Shown in pieces: positions 1 through 8,491 of a DNA stretch of 64,000 nucleotides. The first letter of the stretch is position 1; each line of letters starts with the position of its first letter. The stretch lies in assembly GCA_014360195.1 (NCBI GenBank), contig JACIXY010000001.1, forward strand, positions 1 through 64,000, in the 5' to 3' direction. The position numbers were made by a program, and so were the translations under genes. Source of the DNA: Bacillota bacterium (GTDB lineage Bacteria > Bacillota > SHA-98 > UBA4971). Under the pieces are notes generated by a model. That model did not search any database. It was not told the DNA's origin and saw nothing but the letters and a program-made list of their open reading frames with translations.

Positions 1-102
1 TATTTTTTCATGGCGCCTGGTGGGGGGGTCGTCCCGGTCGTCCAACACCGGCAACCCGGCAACCACTGGAAGAGGGGCGAGGATTAATGCACCCTCACTT
101 AG
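1..102 (+). repeat. Palindromic MITE-like element, right half (copy 1)
   Basis: Right half of the dispersed element family. The inner arm CAACACCGGCAACCC lies near 43-57 and the perfect right terminus GCACCCTCACTTAG at 89-102. The left half is not visible; it probably lies before the window start or is lost. The CTAAG end, read on the minus strand, provides the TAA stop of the adjacent ATP-grasp gene. Confidence 0.75.
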
Positions 103-1151
103 GACCGGGCGAGCGCAGAGCGCGAACGCCGGGCCACGGCCTCCTGCGCCGCCTTGCGGGCCTGGAGGTTCACCCGGGCCACTGCCGTGTCGAGGATCCT
201 CTGGACCAGACCCTCGAAGGGGATCCCGCCTGCCATCGCGGCGATGGGGAACAGGCTCACCGTCGATAGGCCTGGCAGCGGGTTGATCTCCAGGAAGTGG
301 GGATTACCCGCGCCGTCGAGCCGCACGTCCACCCGCGCGAGGTCGCGGCACTCGAGCACCCGGAACGCCCTTATGGCTACGTCGCGGATCCTCTCCGCGA
401 GTTCGTCCGGGACCGGCGCCGGGCACAGGAACCTTTCGAGGTTGTTGTGCTTCGTATTGTAGCAATACACGAACGATTCAGGCTCGACTTCCGCTGCAGG
501 TCGCACTTCCATGATCGGAAAGGTTTCGAGCTGCCGGTTGCCCAGTATCCCCACAGTGAACTCGCGCCCCGGGAGAAACTCCTCCACGAGAGCGGGCTGC
601 CGGTAGCTCCCGGTTATCCAGTCCACCATGGCCACAAGCTCTTTTCTGCTGTTGACCTTCGACGAACTCCTCACGCCCTTGCTGGAACCCTCATAGGCGG
701 GCTTCACGAAGAGGGGAAACTCCATGCCGATGTCGTCGGGGAGGTCCGCAGTGGAATCGACCTTGACGGCCTTCGGTGTCGGGATTCCGTACGATGAAAC
801 AAGCGCCTTCGTGACGGCCTTATCGAGGCACACTGCGAGCGTAAGTGGGTCTGAGCCGGTGTACGGGACCCCTAGCGACTCCAGTATCGCCGGAACGATG
901 GCCTCGCGGCACCTGCCGTCCCAACCCTCGGCGATGTTGAAGACGATGTCGACGTGGTCGCGTTGTAACCTCGAAAGAAGCCCCGGACCGTACGGCATCC
1001 TCACCACACGGTGCCCTGCAGCCCGGAGGGCTTTCGCTATTCGGTCTACCGTTGCCTGTTCCTCAAACTCGGCGTCAGCGTCTTCGACTACCATCTCGGA
1101 CCTGGGACAATCCTTCTTGAGGTTGTAGGCAAGACCTACTACAAATCCCAT
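99..1151 (-). CDS. ATP-grasp ligase of the D-alanine--D-alanine ligase type
   Basis: A 350-residue ATP-grasp enzyme. The C-terminal two thirds resemble D-Ala-D-Ala ligases: PYTGSD near 97-101 starts the ATP-grasp region, FVKPAYEGSSKGV near 148-160 is the nucleotide-binding loop, EEFLPGREFTV near 190-200 follows, and FLEINPLPG near 286-294 carries the metal ligands. The family joins a carboxylate to an amine through an acyl phosphate. The true substrate here is uncertain, because many such stand-alone proteins are only D-Ala-D-Ala ligase-like. The start at 1151 is preferred over ATG 1157 because GTGAGGG at 1158-1164 is then about six bases upstream. The stop codon TAA (99-101) is the end of a palindromic repeat element, so the last residues (ARS) may have been altered by its insertion. 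No ddl-murF context is present. Confidence 0.8.
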   Translation of the reverse strand: MGFVVGLAYNLKKDCPRSEMVVEDADAEFEEQATVDRIAKALRAAGHRVVRMPYGPGLLSRLQRDHVDIVFNIAEGWDGRCREAIVPAILESLGVPYTGSDPLTLAVCLDKAVTKALVSSYGIPTPKAVKVDSTADLPDDIGMEFPLFVKPAYEGSSKGVRSSSKVNSRKELVAMVDWITGSYRQPALVEEFLPGREFTVGILGNRQLETFPIMEVRPAAEVEPESFVYCYNTKHNNLERFLCPAPVPDELAERIRDVAIRAFRVLECRDLARVDVRLDGAGNPHFLEINPLPGLSTVSLFPIAAMAGGIPFEGLVQRILDTAVARVNLQARKAAQEAVARRSRSALARS

Positions 1152-1157
1152 GGTCAT

Positions 1158-1461
1158 CCCTCACTACTTGATGGTTCTCTGGTGGGTCATATCAGGCTTG
1201 CTCTCGTAAGCGGGATAGGACCCGCTTCCGGTAGACCAGGGTTTTCTACCACCCTGTTCGGCTCCTTGCGTTGCCTCCCAGGCCCCATGACCACCTCCGC
1301 GGCACCGCTTCCAGGGCGCCCATGTTTTCAGTAGTTGAGTCTATACCCGGCCGGAGGCGTTGTCTAGCACGTAATAATGCCAATTTTGGAGCCTTTGGAC
1401 TGGAAAAAGCGCTGGCAGCGGAAAGGGAAGCCTGTGCTTCGCGTGAGGCTTTAGTTTTGCA
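1158..1461. other. Intergenic region, no gene seen
   Basis: About 300 bases between the minus-strand ATP-grasp and M28 genes. Frames inside it are short and lack ribosome sites. A Shine-Dalgarno for the ATP-grasp gene (GTGAGGG, minus strand) lies at its left edge. I see no clear terminator, promoter or repeat copy. Confidence 0.6.
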
Positions 1462-2526
1462 TCAGAACCCCTCAGGCTTGTGCAGGGGAGGATGCGCCGT
1501 CTCGTTCCGGAGGATGACTTCGAGGACCACGTCCCTCACGATTTGCAGGCTCCTCGGGCTGCACTTGTCCACAGTATCGAGGGTCGTGTGCCAGTACGGG
1601 TAGTCGAAGTCGATGATGTCGATGGCGGGGATGCCTTTTTCGATGAAAGGCACGTGGTCGTCGAGGATGTGGTGGCGAACCTCGCGATGAAACACATGCC
1701 CATAACCCAGGCGTTCCGCTGCCGACCACACTCTATCCACCAGGTCCGGTGAGCTCAACTGGGAGTGGCCCTCCACATATATGTCGAGGTCCGCATCGCC
1801 GACCATGTCGAGGAGCACCATGTATCTCACGTGGGACGGGTCCACCTTCCCGGCGAAATGCCGCGACCCCAAGAACATCGAATCCATAGACGTGCCGAGG
1901 TCCTCGCCGTCGAAGAAGGCGATCATGACGGGAACCGGTGGCCTTGTGCGGGCGAGCACGCCGGCGATCTCAAGAAGGACGGCTACGCCCGAGGCCCCGT
2001 CGTTCGCCCCCATTATGGGGGTGAACCTTCGTGCCGGGATGGGGTCGCGTTCCGCGCGCGGGCGGGTGTCGAAGTGCGCTCCGAGAAGGATGAAGGGCCT
2101 CTCGTCGCTGGCGGCGGACCTGAAGAGCGCGGTGATGTTGGCCATGGAGTATGTAGCGCCCCCGTAGACGACGTTGAAAGGCTGGACTTGCACGTCGTCG
2201 GCGGATTTCGCAAGCTCGGACACGAGGAACTCTGTGACTTTCCGGTGGCCCGCCGACCCGGGGTTCCTCGGGCCGAAACTCGTCTGGCGCTCCAGGTAGG
2301 ACCAGGCGTCTTGCGGCGCGGCATTGCTTGCGCTCGCCGGGCCTTCAAAGGAGATATTGCGGCCAGGCGCGCGCCCTGGCCCTGGGGCGCGTTCGTCGGC
2401 TCCGCCGTGTGAAGTCGCGGCCGTGATACGGCAGCCGCACGCCGCGCACAGGAGCAGGATACCCAGCCCCATGCACAAGTTAGGGAACACGCCGTGTGGA
2501 GGTCGAGTGCCTTCCGTGAGACTCAC
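1462..2526 (-). CDS. Secreted or lipid-anchored M28-family zinc peptidase / glutaminyl cyclase-like
   Basis: A 354-residue protein with an N-terminal hydrophobic segment (about 16-32, containing LLLCAACGC, possibly a lipoprotein signal), a low-complexity linker to about 70, then an M28 / glutaminyl-peptide cyclotransferase fold. Zinc and catalytic motifs are visible: GAHFDTRP (149-156, His ligand), GANDGASG (173-180, bridging Asp), FFDGEDLG (204-211, Glu pair), LLDMVGD (238-244), and a late YWHTTLDT with the last His ligand near 319. The family removes N-terminal residues from peptides or cyclises N-terminal glutamine; the GANDGAS and DFDYPYWHT motifs look closer to the cyclase-like branch. 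It acts outside the membrane. The start is a GTG with GGGGCGAG upstream on the minus strand. Substrate unknown. Confidence 0.85.
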   Translation of the reverse strand: MSLTEGTRPPHGVFPNLCMGLGILLLCAACGCRITAATSHGGADERAPGPGRAPGRNISFEGPASASNAAPQDAWSYLERQTSFGPRNPGSAGHRKVTEFLVSELAKSADDVQVQPFNVVYGGATYSMANITALFRSAASDERPFILLGAHFDTRPRAERDPIPARRFTPIMGANDGASGVAVLLEIAGVLARTRPPVPVMIAFFDGEDLGTSMDSMFLGSRHFAGKVDPSHVRYMVLLDMVGDADLDIYVEGHSQLSSPDLVDRVWSAAERLGYGHVFHREVRHHILDDHVPFIEKGIPAIDIIDFDYPYWHTTLDTVDKCSPRSLQIVRDVVLEVILRNETAHPPLHKPEGF

Positions 2527-2738
2527 CTCGCCCCAAACCGCCCTGCCCGCGGGCAGGGCGCCTTCTCACGTCATCATACTGTACTTCTGAGTAAGAGTTC
2601 AACGATTCTCTCGGGTTCACAGGGGCAGCGTCGCGAGGGTTTTTCAGCATCTGCGGAGGACTTTGGCTCCTCAAGGGAGAATAATAGCATCGTCAGGTAA
2701 AAGGCTGCGTTACAGCAGGTCCGAAGGGGCGATGCAGT

Positions 2739-3230
2739 GTGGGAGCCGGGGTCCAGGAGGGGCGGTCGCGGGTTGTCAAGAGCATCGTGCGTGGCGCACT
2801 GGTTGCCGCCGCCTATGTGGCGGTTTCGTACGCGCTTGCGCCCATCAGCTTCGGGCCGCTCCAGTTCAGGGTGGCCGAGGGGCTGACCCTGCTCCCGATC
2901 CTCTTTCCCGAGGCTGTCCCTGGACTTTTCGTGGGATGCCTCGTCACGAACCTCATCGGGCCGTACGGCTTGCCCGACATCGTCTTCGGAAGCCTTGTGA
3001 CCCTCGTTGCTGCCATCATCACGCGGGTGTTCCGGCGAAGCGTCGTCGCGTACGTCTCGCCGATAGTACTGAACGCCATCTTCGTCAGCGCCTATCTTAC
3101 CTTTCTCACCGGAGTCCCGTACTGGATGCTCGTCCTCAGCATAGGGGCCTCGGAGGCCGTCTCGGTGCTGGCTATCGGTGTGCCGCTTTTGAGGTTCATG
3201 GGCCGGAGGTGGGCGAGGGGCGAGAGCTGA
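2739..3230 (+). CDS. queT: QueT-family membrane transporter (putative queuosine precursor transporter)
   Basis: About 160 residues with four to five hydrophobic segments. The pattern, with PISFGPLQFRVAEGLTLLP near residues 34-52 and LVTNLIGPYGLPDIVFGSL near 68-86, matches the QueT (COG4708) family. QueT proteins are thought to be substrate-binding (S) components of ECF-type vitamin transporters for a preQ0/preQ1-type queuosine precursor. No ECF energising genes are in the window, so a shared ECF module elsewhere is inferred. The start is uncertain: GTG 2739 follows GAAGGGG, and a later start near VVKSIVRG is possible. PreQ1 riboswitches often precede this family; I could not fold a convincing one upstream. 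Confidence 0.8.
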   Translation: MGAGVQEGRSRVVKSIVRGALVAAAYVAVSYALAPISFGPLQFRVAEGLTLLPILFPEAVPGLFVGCLVTNLIGPYGLPDIVFGSLVTLVAAIITRVFRRSVVAYVSPIVLNAIFVSAYLTFLTGVPYWMLVLSIGASEAVSVLAIGVPLLRFMGRRWARGES

Positions 3231-3265
3231 ATTTCTTGCCGGAACACGGAAAGGAGGTGTCGCAC

Positions 3266-3451
3266 ATGCCCATCGTTCAGATCGAACTCATCGAGGGAAG
3301 AACCGTCGAGCAGAAGCGCGCGCTCGTGGAGAAGGTCACAAAGGCTGTGGTGGAGTCAGTGGGCTGCCCCGAGAGCGCTGTAAGCATAATCCTTCGGGAG
3401 ATGAAGAAGGAGAACTACGCCCAGGCCGGTAGGCTCTGGTGCGACAGATGA
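3266..3451 (+). CDS. 4-oxalocrotonate tautomerase family protein
   Basis: A 61-residue protein starting MPIVQIELIEGRT. Removing Met exposes Pro1, the catalytic base of the 4-oxalocrotonate tautomerase family, whose short subunits form hexamers and move protons in enol/keto tautomerisation. Length and the GRTVEQKRALVEKVTKAVVE helix fit the family. A strong Shine-Dalgarno, AAGGAGGTG, lies seven bases before ATG 3266. The gene sits between the QueT-like gene and a flavin reductase. This is too small a set to identify a pathway, and the substrate is unknown. Confidence 0.85.
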   Translation: MPIVQIELIEGRTVEQKRALVEKVTKAVVESVGCPESAVSIILREMKKENYAQAGRLWCDR

Positions 3452-3486
3452 TGGTGCGACAGATGAAGAGAGGTGGACGGTGCGCC

Positions 3487-4071
3487 ATGCGCAAGATGCA
3501 GGCCAGGCTGAAGAACTACCTGTACCCCATACCGGCCGTCATGGTGAGCTGCACCGCGCTTTCCGGGCGACCGAACATCATCACCGTGGCCTGGACGGGC
3601 GTTGCCTGCGGCACTCCACCCATGGTTTCCATCGCCGTAAACCTCTCCAGATACTCCCATGGGATCATAAAGGAGACCGGCGCCTTCTGCGTGAACGTTC
3701 CTGGCGAGGACCTCCTCTATGCTACGGACTACTGCGGCAACGTGTCCGGGCGCGAGGTGGACAAGTTCGCGGCGCTTGGGCTTACGGCGATGGCAGGCGA
3801 CGAGGTCGGGTGCCACTACATCGGTGAGTGCCCGATAAGCATGGAGTGCAGGGTGCGCCACCAGCTCGTGCTCGGGTCGCACGAGCTGTTCGTGGGCGAG
3901 GTGGTGGCGGTTCACGCAAGCGAGGGGATCCTCACGCCAGAAGGGCGCATCGATGTGCAGGCCATGAAGCCCTTTGCCTATGTGGGGCCCGACTACTACC
4001 GCCTGGGAGAGAGGATAGGGCGGTACGGGTACTCTATTGAGGAAAGCGCAAAGACGAAAACACAGAAATGA
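3487..4071 (+). CDS. Flavin reductase domain protein (flavoredoxin-like)
   Basis: A 194-residue FMN-binding split-barrel protein. The N-terminal NYLYPIPAVMVSC and the following RPNIITVAWTGVACG and PPMVSIAVN motifs are typical of the flavin reductase / flavoredoxin family, which binds FMN and either supplies reduced flavin to partners or carries electrons. ATG 3487 is chosen because AGAGAGGTGG lies 8-17 bases upstream; earlier in-frame ATGs overlap the tautomerase stop. A hairpin with a short T-run follows at 4095-4121 and probably ends this transcript. Partner enzyme unknown. Confidence 0.85.
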   Translation: MRKMQARLKNYLYPIPAVMVSCTALSGRPNIITVAWTGVACGTPPMVSIAVNLSRYSHGIIKETGAFCVNVPGEDLLYATDYCGNVSGREVDKFAALGLTAMAGDEVGCHYIGECPISMECRVRHQLVLGSHELFVGEVVAVHASEGILTPEGRIDVQAMKPFAYVGPDYYRLGERIGRYGYSIEESAKTKTQK

Positions 4072-4094
4072 GGGAGAGGAGGGGCGCCACGGTG

Positions 4095-4121
4095 GGGCAC
4101 CGCCGGGGACGGTGCCCTTTT
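4095..4121 (+). terminator. Rho-independent terminator-like hairpin
   Basis: GGGCACCG (4095-4102) pairs with CGGTGCCC (4110-4117), followed by TTTT. It is just downstream of the flavin reductase stop and upstream of the aminotransferase start. Confidence 0.6.
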
Positions 4122-4133
4122 GTGGCACGATGG

Positions 4134-5327
4134 GTGAAGCTTGCTCGGAGAACGACGAAAGTGAGCCCGTCGAAGACGTTCGGCGTGGACGCGCTTGTCC
4201 GCGAGATGCGCAGCCAGGGCGTGGACATCGTCAACTTCAGCCTGGGGGAGCCGGACTTCGACACGCCCTGCCATATCAAGGACGCGGCCGTGGACGCCAT
4301 CAGAGCTGGGTTCACCAAGTACACGCCGACCGCAGGCATCCTTGAGCTACGCACGGCCATCTGCGATAAGCTCCGGGCCGATAACGGGCTTACGTACAGC
4401 CCTCAGGAAGTGCTCGTTTCGTGCGGCGCGAAGCACTCCATATTCAACGCGGTGTTCGCCCTGTGCGACGACGGCGACGAGGTGATAATCCTGAGCCCTT
4501 ACTGGGTCTCGTACCCTGAGATGGTCTATCTCGCCGGCGGCGTTCCTGTCATCGTCGAGGGCGACATCGAGCGCGGGTTCAAGGTCAGCGCATCCGCCAT
4601 CGAGGACGCCATCACGCCGAGGACGCGTGCGATTATCTTCAACAGCCCCTGCAACCCCACCGGGTCGGTTTACTCGCGCCAGGAGATCAGCGAGATCGCC
4701 GAGGTTGCGCTAGCACATGGCGTTGTTGTGATAGCCGATGAGATATACGAGAAGCTCATATACGGGGACGCGGAGCACGTGAGCATCGCCTCGCTCGGCC
4801 CGGAGATAAAGGACCTCACCATCGTGGTGAACGGGGTATCGAAGACGTACGCCATGACCGGCTGGCGAATCGGATACGCCGCAGGCCCGAGGGAGGTCGT
4901 CCGTGCCATGGAGACCATCCAAGGGCACGTGACGTCGAACCCCACCTCGATCTCGCAGAAGGCGGCCCTTGCAGGGCTTACCGGCGACAAGGAGCCGCTC
5001 GAGCGGATGCGGAGGGAGTTTGCCAGGCGCCGCGACTACATGGTGCGGCGCCTGAACGAGATGCCGGGTCTCGTGTGTCCCGTGCCTGACGGCGCGTTCT
5101 ACGCGTTCCCTGATGTGTCGTATTACTTCGGACGCAAGCTCGAGGACGTGGAGATAAAGGACTCCACTACGTTTGCCGAAGCGCTCCTGCGCTACGCCCA
5201 CGTGGCCGTTGTGCCGGGCGTTGCGTTTGGAAACGACAGGTGCGTGAGGCTCTCGTACGCAACCTCGATGGAGCGGATCACGGAAGGACTCGACAGGATG
5301 GAGGGGGCGCTTGCCCGCGCGTACTGA
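4134..5327 (+). CDS. Pyridoxal-phosphate aminotransferase, class I/II (aspartate aminotransferase-like)
   Basis: A 397-residue fold-type I aminotransferase. Visible motifs are SLGEPDFDTP near the N terminus (substrate arm), YTPTAGILELR, SPYWVSYPEM (Tyr/Trp stacking on PLP), NSPCNPTGSVYS (Asn-Pro-Thr-Gly, PLP contact), ADEIYEKLIY (Asp holding the pyridine nitrogen) and SKTYAMTGWRIGY with the Schiff-base lysine. The combination fits the aspartate/aromatic aminotransferase Igamma branch (AspC/PatA-like). GTG 4134 is preferred because the protein then begins VKLARRTTKVSPSKTF, the usual family start; the upstream in-frame segment contains the terminator hairpin. The TGA stop falls inside the CTGAG terminus of a degenerate repeat element. 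Exact amino acid specificity cannot be read. Confidence 0.88.
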   Translation: MKLARRTTKVSPSKTFGVDALVREMRSQGVDIVNFSLGEPDFDTPCHIKDAAVDAIRAGFTKYTPTAGILELRTAICDKLRADNGLTYSPQEVLVSCGAKHSIFNAVFALCDDGDEVIILSPYWVSYPEMVYLAGGVPVIVEGDIERGFKVSASAIEDAITPRTRAIIFNSPCNPTGSVYSRQEISEIAEVALAHGVVVIADEIYEKLIYGDAEHVSIASLGPEIKDLTIVVNGVSKTYAMTGWRIGYAAGPREVVRAMETIQGHVTSNPTSISQKAALAGLTGDKEPLERMRREFARRRDYMVRRLNEMPGLVCPVPDGAFYAFPDVSYYFGRKLEDVEIKDSTTFAEALLRYAHVAVVPGVAFGNDRCVRLSYATSMERITEGLDRMEGALARAY

Positions 5328-5470
5328 GTAAGGCTTCGTTAGTTCCTCCCGGCCTGCCAGCATCTGGCAAGCTGCCGGTGTTGAACTCGGGGACGGCGCC
5401 CTAAGCAGGGCGCGCTTTGCCGAAACCCGGCCCATCGGGCGAGTGGCCGGGTTTTTGCGCCCCTCGTGCC
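5324..5470 (-). repeat. Palindromic MITE-like element, degenerate copy 2 with nested hairpin module
   Basis: A reverse-orientation copy. CTGAGTAAGG at 5324 is a decayed CTAAGTGAGG terminus and CTGCCGGTGTTG near 5383 is the inner arm. The nested module follows, with GGACGGCGCC and a strong hairpin AAACCCGGCC (5423-5432) / GGCCGGGTTTTT (5445-5456). The distal half and far terminus are lost. The nested hairpin with its T-run could terminate aminotransferase transcription. Confidence 0.65.
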
Positions 5471-5611
5471 GGGGCGGCGCGGCATGGAGGATTTGCGGGG
5501 CGCCTGTAGAACTCGTGTCGCATGAGGCACAAGAGACGGCAACCGGGCTGCAATGCGAAGACGAAGGCGCGGGGTGTAGCTCCAGCGGCTGTCCCCGGGG
5601 TGTCGGTCCTG

Positions 5612-5735
5612 CTAAGTGAGAGTGCAAAAACCCTCTCGACTTCGGGAGGGGTTGCCGGTGACTCAAGAGAAGGTGCAACACCGGCAACCCGACACCTGCC
5701 GGAAAACCGGGAGGGATTAGTGAACCCTCACTTAG
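5612..5735 (+). repeat. Palindromic MITE-like element, complete copy 3
   Basis: A 124-bp copy from CTAAGTGAGAGTGC (5612-5625) to the right terminus ending CCCTCACTTAG (5735). The inner arms GGTTGCCGGTG and CAACACCGGCAACCC can pair. Flanking dinucleotides are TG on both sides, consistent with a 2-bp target duplication. The right end carries GGGAGGG plus a GTG that reads into the next gene. Confidence 0.85.
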
Positions 5736-6382
5736 TGCCAGTGCTGACGCTCATGCTATCCCTGCTGGTGGTGCTGGCGATGCTTGCGTCGCCCAGCCGC
5801 GCGGCGGCAGGCGCGGGCGGTACGGGCGCGGCGCCGCGGGTCGAGTCGCGCGTGGACTGGAGTGCCATTGTGGCGGCCAACAGGAGCCGCGCGCCGGACG
5901 ACCTCGAGGGGCGGCTGTACCTTGCGATCGCGTACGCGAACCAGGGGATGGTCCCCGAAGCAGCGCGCGAGTTCCGTGCGATCGAGTCCGCAGGGTACGA
6001 AGAGTTCGGCCGGGAGGTTATCGCCAGGGCCGAGCAAGTCCTGGACAGGGACCCTGGCGACATCATCAGCCTCAACCTGGTCGCCTTCGCCTACTACGCA
6101 TTCTCCGACTTCAAGAGGTCTGCGGAGTGTCTCGAGAAGCTCGTCGCGCTCGATCCGCGGAACGTCTGGACTCGTCACTACTTCGCGGTGAGCCTTTCCA
6201 GGATAGGCCAGCTTGACAAGGCTATCGAGGTGTTGAAGGCTGCGCTTTCCCTGGACCCGTCCAACGAGTACACACACCTGCTTCTCGGGCTTGCTTACAA
6301 GGAAAAGGGCTGGTACATCCTGTCGGTCCTGGAGCTTGCGCGGGCCGGGCGGGCCGTGCGTGAGCTGTCGACTTTGAAGTAA
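5720..6382 (+). CDS. Secreted TPR-repeat protein
   Basis: About 220 residues. An N-terminal hydrophobic segment, VPVLTLMLSLLVVLAMLAS, ends in a likely signal-peptidase site (SRAAA). Tetratricopeptide-like helical pairs follow: YLAIAYANQGMVPEAAREF, NLVAFAYYAFSDFKRSAECL, HYFAVSLSRIGQLDKAIEVL and HLLLGLAYKEKGWYILSVL. TPR proteins act as scaffolds; nothing shows the partner. The start is notable. GTG 5720 and its GGGAGGG Shine-Dalgarno (about 5709-5715) lie inside a palindromic repeat element, so either the element supplies translation initiation or a downstream start (GTG 5741, ATG 5753) is used. No enzymatic motif is seen. Confidence 0.75.
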   Translation: MNPHLVPVLTLMLSLLVVLAMLASPSRAAAGAGGTGAAPRVESRVDWSAIVAANRSRAPDDLEGRLYLAIAYANQGMVPEAAREFRAIESAGYEEFGREVIARAEQVLDRDPGDIISLNLVAFAYYAFSDFKRSAECLEKLVALDPRNVWTRHYFAVSLSRIGQLDKAIEVLKAALSLDPSNEYTHLLLGLAYKEKGWYILSVLELARAGRAVRELSTLK

Positions 6383-6461
6383 AGCTTTGAAGTAACGCGT
6401 GTAGCTACCATCCCGACCCGACCCGACACCCGGCCTGACAACGATAATGGAGGGACATGCG

Positions 6462-7793
6462 ATGCACGAGACGTGGCACGGAGGAAACGTGGACATCCTT
6501 ATCAGTGGAGCGCTGGTCATCTCTCCCGGTGAGGAGCGACCGCTCGTGTTGCCGAAGGGCGACATCGCGGTGGTGGGGTCGGAGACCGTTTACGTCGGCC
6601 CATCCCCCGCCCCTCAGGAGTTCCGCAGCGCAGCGAAGGTCATCGAGGGTTCGGGCCTCATCGCCCTCCCGGGACTCGTGAACGCGCATACGCACGCCGC
6701 TATGACGGTGTTTCGCGGATTCGCCGACGACATGCCGCTCATGGAGTGGCTTACGCAGAAGATCTGGCCGGCGGAGGCGCGGCTTGAAGCCGACGACGTG
6801 TACTGGGGCACGATGCTTGCGTGCGTCGAGATGATCCGTGCCGGCGTCACGACTTTCGCAGATATGTACTTCTTCATGGACGAGACGGCAAAGGCCGTGG
6901 AGAGGACGGGAATCAGGGCCTCGCTCTCTCGAGGCCTCATCGGAAGCGCCCCCGGCGCCGACAAAGCCCTCGCCGAGGGCAGAGAGCTATGCGAGCGCTG
7001 GAACGGTGCCTGTGGCGGCAGGATCACCACCATGCTCGGGCCCCACGCTCCTTACACCTGTCCTAAAGATTTCCTGGAGAAGGTCATGGAAGTGGCGTCC
7101 GAACTCGGGGTGGGCATGCACATCCATCTCTCGGAGACCGAGGGCGAGGTGAAGGAGTGCAGGAAACTTCACGGAGGGATGTCCCCCGTCGAACTCATGG
7201 ATAGCTACGGCCTGTTCGAGTTCCCCGTGCTTGCCGCCCACTGCGTGCACGTATCCGAGCGGGACATCGAGATCCTGAGCGCGAAGGGCGTGGGCGTCGC
7301 ACACAACCCGGGGTGCAACATGAAGATCGCGTCCGGCATCGCCCCAGTTCCGAAAATGCTCAAAGCCGGCGTCAGGGTCGGCCTCGGCACCGACGGTGCG
7401 GCCAGCAACAACAACCTGGACCTTCTCGAGGAGGCGCGGATCGCAGCCTTCCTGCACAAGCTCGCTTCGAACGACCCGACCGTCCTCGCTGCTCCGGAGG
7501 CGCTCTACCTTGCGACGCTCGGGAGCGCCAGGGCGCTCCGGCTTGAGGCGCAGGTCGGGACCCTCGAGAGAGGCAAGAAGGCCGACATCATCCTGATGGA
7601 TTCGACCGGACCGCACATGCATCCCCATCACGACATGATCTCGCATATCGTGTACTCTGCGCGGTCCTCCGACGTTCGGACGGTCATCATCGATGGGAAG
7701 GTCGTGATGGAGGACGGAGCCCTCACCGTGGTGGACGAGAAGGAAGTCCTTGCGCGGGCGGAGGAGCGGGCGCAGGCCCTGGTGCGGAGGTAA
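6462..7793 (+). CDS. mtaD: 5-methylthioadenosine / S-adenosylhomocysteine deaminase
   Basis: A 443-residue amidohydrolase. Metal and catalytic motifs in order are NAHTHAAM (74-81, first His pair), [20 protein letters not shown] (third His and catalytic Glu), AAHCVHV (fourth His) and [12 protein letters not shown] (metal Asp). This order and spacing match the MtaD/SsnA group, which deaminates methylthioadenosine or S-adenosylhomocysteine to the inosyl products and so recycles spent S-adenosylmethionine. ATG 6462 is preferred over 6447 because GGAGGG (6449-6454) then sits eight bases upstream. No methionine-salvage genes are adjacent. Related deaminases of guanine or other adenosine derivatives are possible alternatives. 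Confidence 0.88.
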   Translation: MHETWHGGNVDILISGALVISPGEERPLVLPKGDIAVVGSETVYVGPSPAPQEFRSAAKVIEGSGLIALPGLVNAHTHAAMTVFRGFADDMPLMEWLTQKIWPAEARLEADDVYWGTMLACVEMIRAGVTTFADMYFFMDETAKAVERTGIRASLSRGLIGSAPGADKALAEGRELCERWNGACGGRITTMLGPHAPYTCPKDFLEKVMEVASELGVGMHIHLSETEGEVKECRKLHGGMSPVELMDSYGLFEFPVLAAHCVHVSERDIEILSAKGVGVAHNPGCNMKIASGIAPVPKMLKAGVRVGLGTDGAASNNNLDLLEEARIAAFLHKLASNDPTVLAAPEALYLATLGSARALRLEAQVGTLERGKKADIILMDSTGPHMHPHHDMISHIVYSARSSDVRTVIIDGKVVMEDGALTVVDEKEVLARAEERAQALVRR

Positions 7794-7897
7794 CCCGGAT
7801 CGATCGCACGGTCGCACGGTGCGGTGTTCGAGGACTGGAGGAATTTTGCTGCGATTCGCGAATAATGTCGGAAAAAGACGCGGAGAGGTGGGCTACG

Positions 7898-8446
7898 ATG
7901 TTCACGCTCATAATCCTTGCGATCCTCGGTGTCGTCGTGCTTTTCTTTATAACCTCGTACAACAGGCTTGTTGTGCTTCGGAACAGGATCCGGAACGCCT
8001 GGTCCCAGATCGATGTCCAGCTCCGCAGGCGTTACGATCTCATCCCGAACCTGGTGGAAACGGTCAAGGGATACGCCGCCCACGAGAAGGAGACCTTCGA
8101 GATGGTCACGAAGGCGCGCGCTCAGATGGCAAGCGCGAAGACCGTGAGCGAGCAGGCGGAGGCGCAGAACGCCATCACCGGCGCCCTGAGGTCGCTCTTT
8201 GCGGTGGCGGAGGCATATCCCGAGCTCAAGGCCAACCAGAACTTCCTCATGCTGCAGGAGGAGCTTTCGGGCACCGAGAGCAAGATCGCGTACGCCCGGC
8301 AGTTCTATAACGACACCGTGATGAGGTACAACAACAGCCTCCAGGTGTTCCCGACGAACCTCATAGCCGGGATGTTCGGCTTTGCGCCTGAGGCCTTCTT
8401 CGAAATCGAGGAGGCCGCCCGCGAGCCCGTGAAGGTGAAGTTCTAG
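7898..8446 (+). CDS. lemA: LemA family membrane protein
   Basis: About 182 residues: one N-terminal transmembrane helix ([18 protein letters not shown]), then a long helical cytoplasmic or surface domain with the LemA signatures [24 protein letters not shown] (positions about 25-48), [15 protein letters not shown] and a final VKVKF. LemA function is not well defined; it commonly neighbours membrane proteases. Here HtpX begins 45 bases downstream, so the two are likely co-transcribed and act on membrane proteins. ATG 7898 is chosen for the GAGAGGTGG six bases upstream; an in-frame ATG at 7865 lacks a good site. Confidence 0.9.
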   Translation: MFTLIILAILGVVVLFFITSYNRLVVLRNRIRNAWSQIDVQLRRRYDLIPNLVETVKGYAAHEKETFEMVTKARAQMASAKTVSEQAEAQNAITGALRSLFAVAEAYPELKANQNFLMLQEELSGTESKIAYARQFYNDTVMRYNNSLQVFPTNLIAGMFGFAPEAFFEIEEAAREPVKVKF

Positions 8447-8491
8447 GCAACCGGCGGCGTTCGGCGAAGTTGGGGAGGCGCAGGTGCTGTC

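Noticed and set aside
2590-2738. PreQ1 riboswitch upstream of the QueT-like gene
   Set aside because: The context predicts one, but I could not place the conserved hairpin loop and A-rich tail of preQ1-I or the preQ1-II pattern. A covariance-model search would decide.
4091-4133. Longer N terminus of the aminotransferase through the 4095-4121 hairpin
   Set aside because: Family conservation begins at VKLARR after GTG 4134, and the upstream segment is a terminator-like hairpin.
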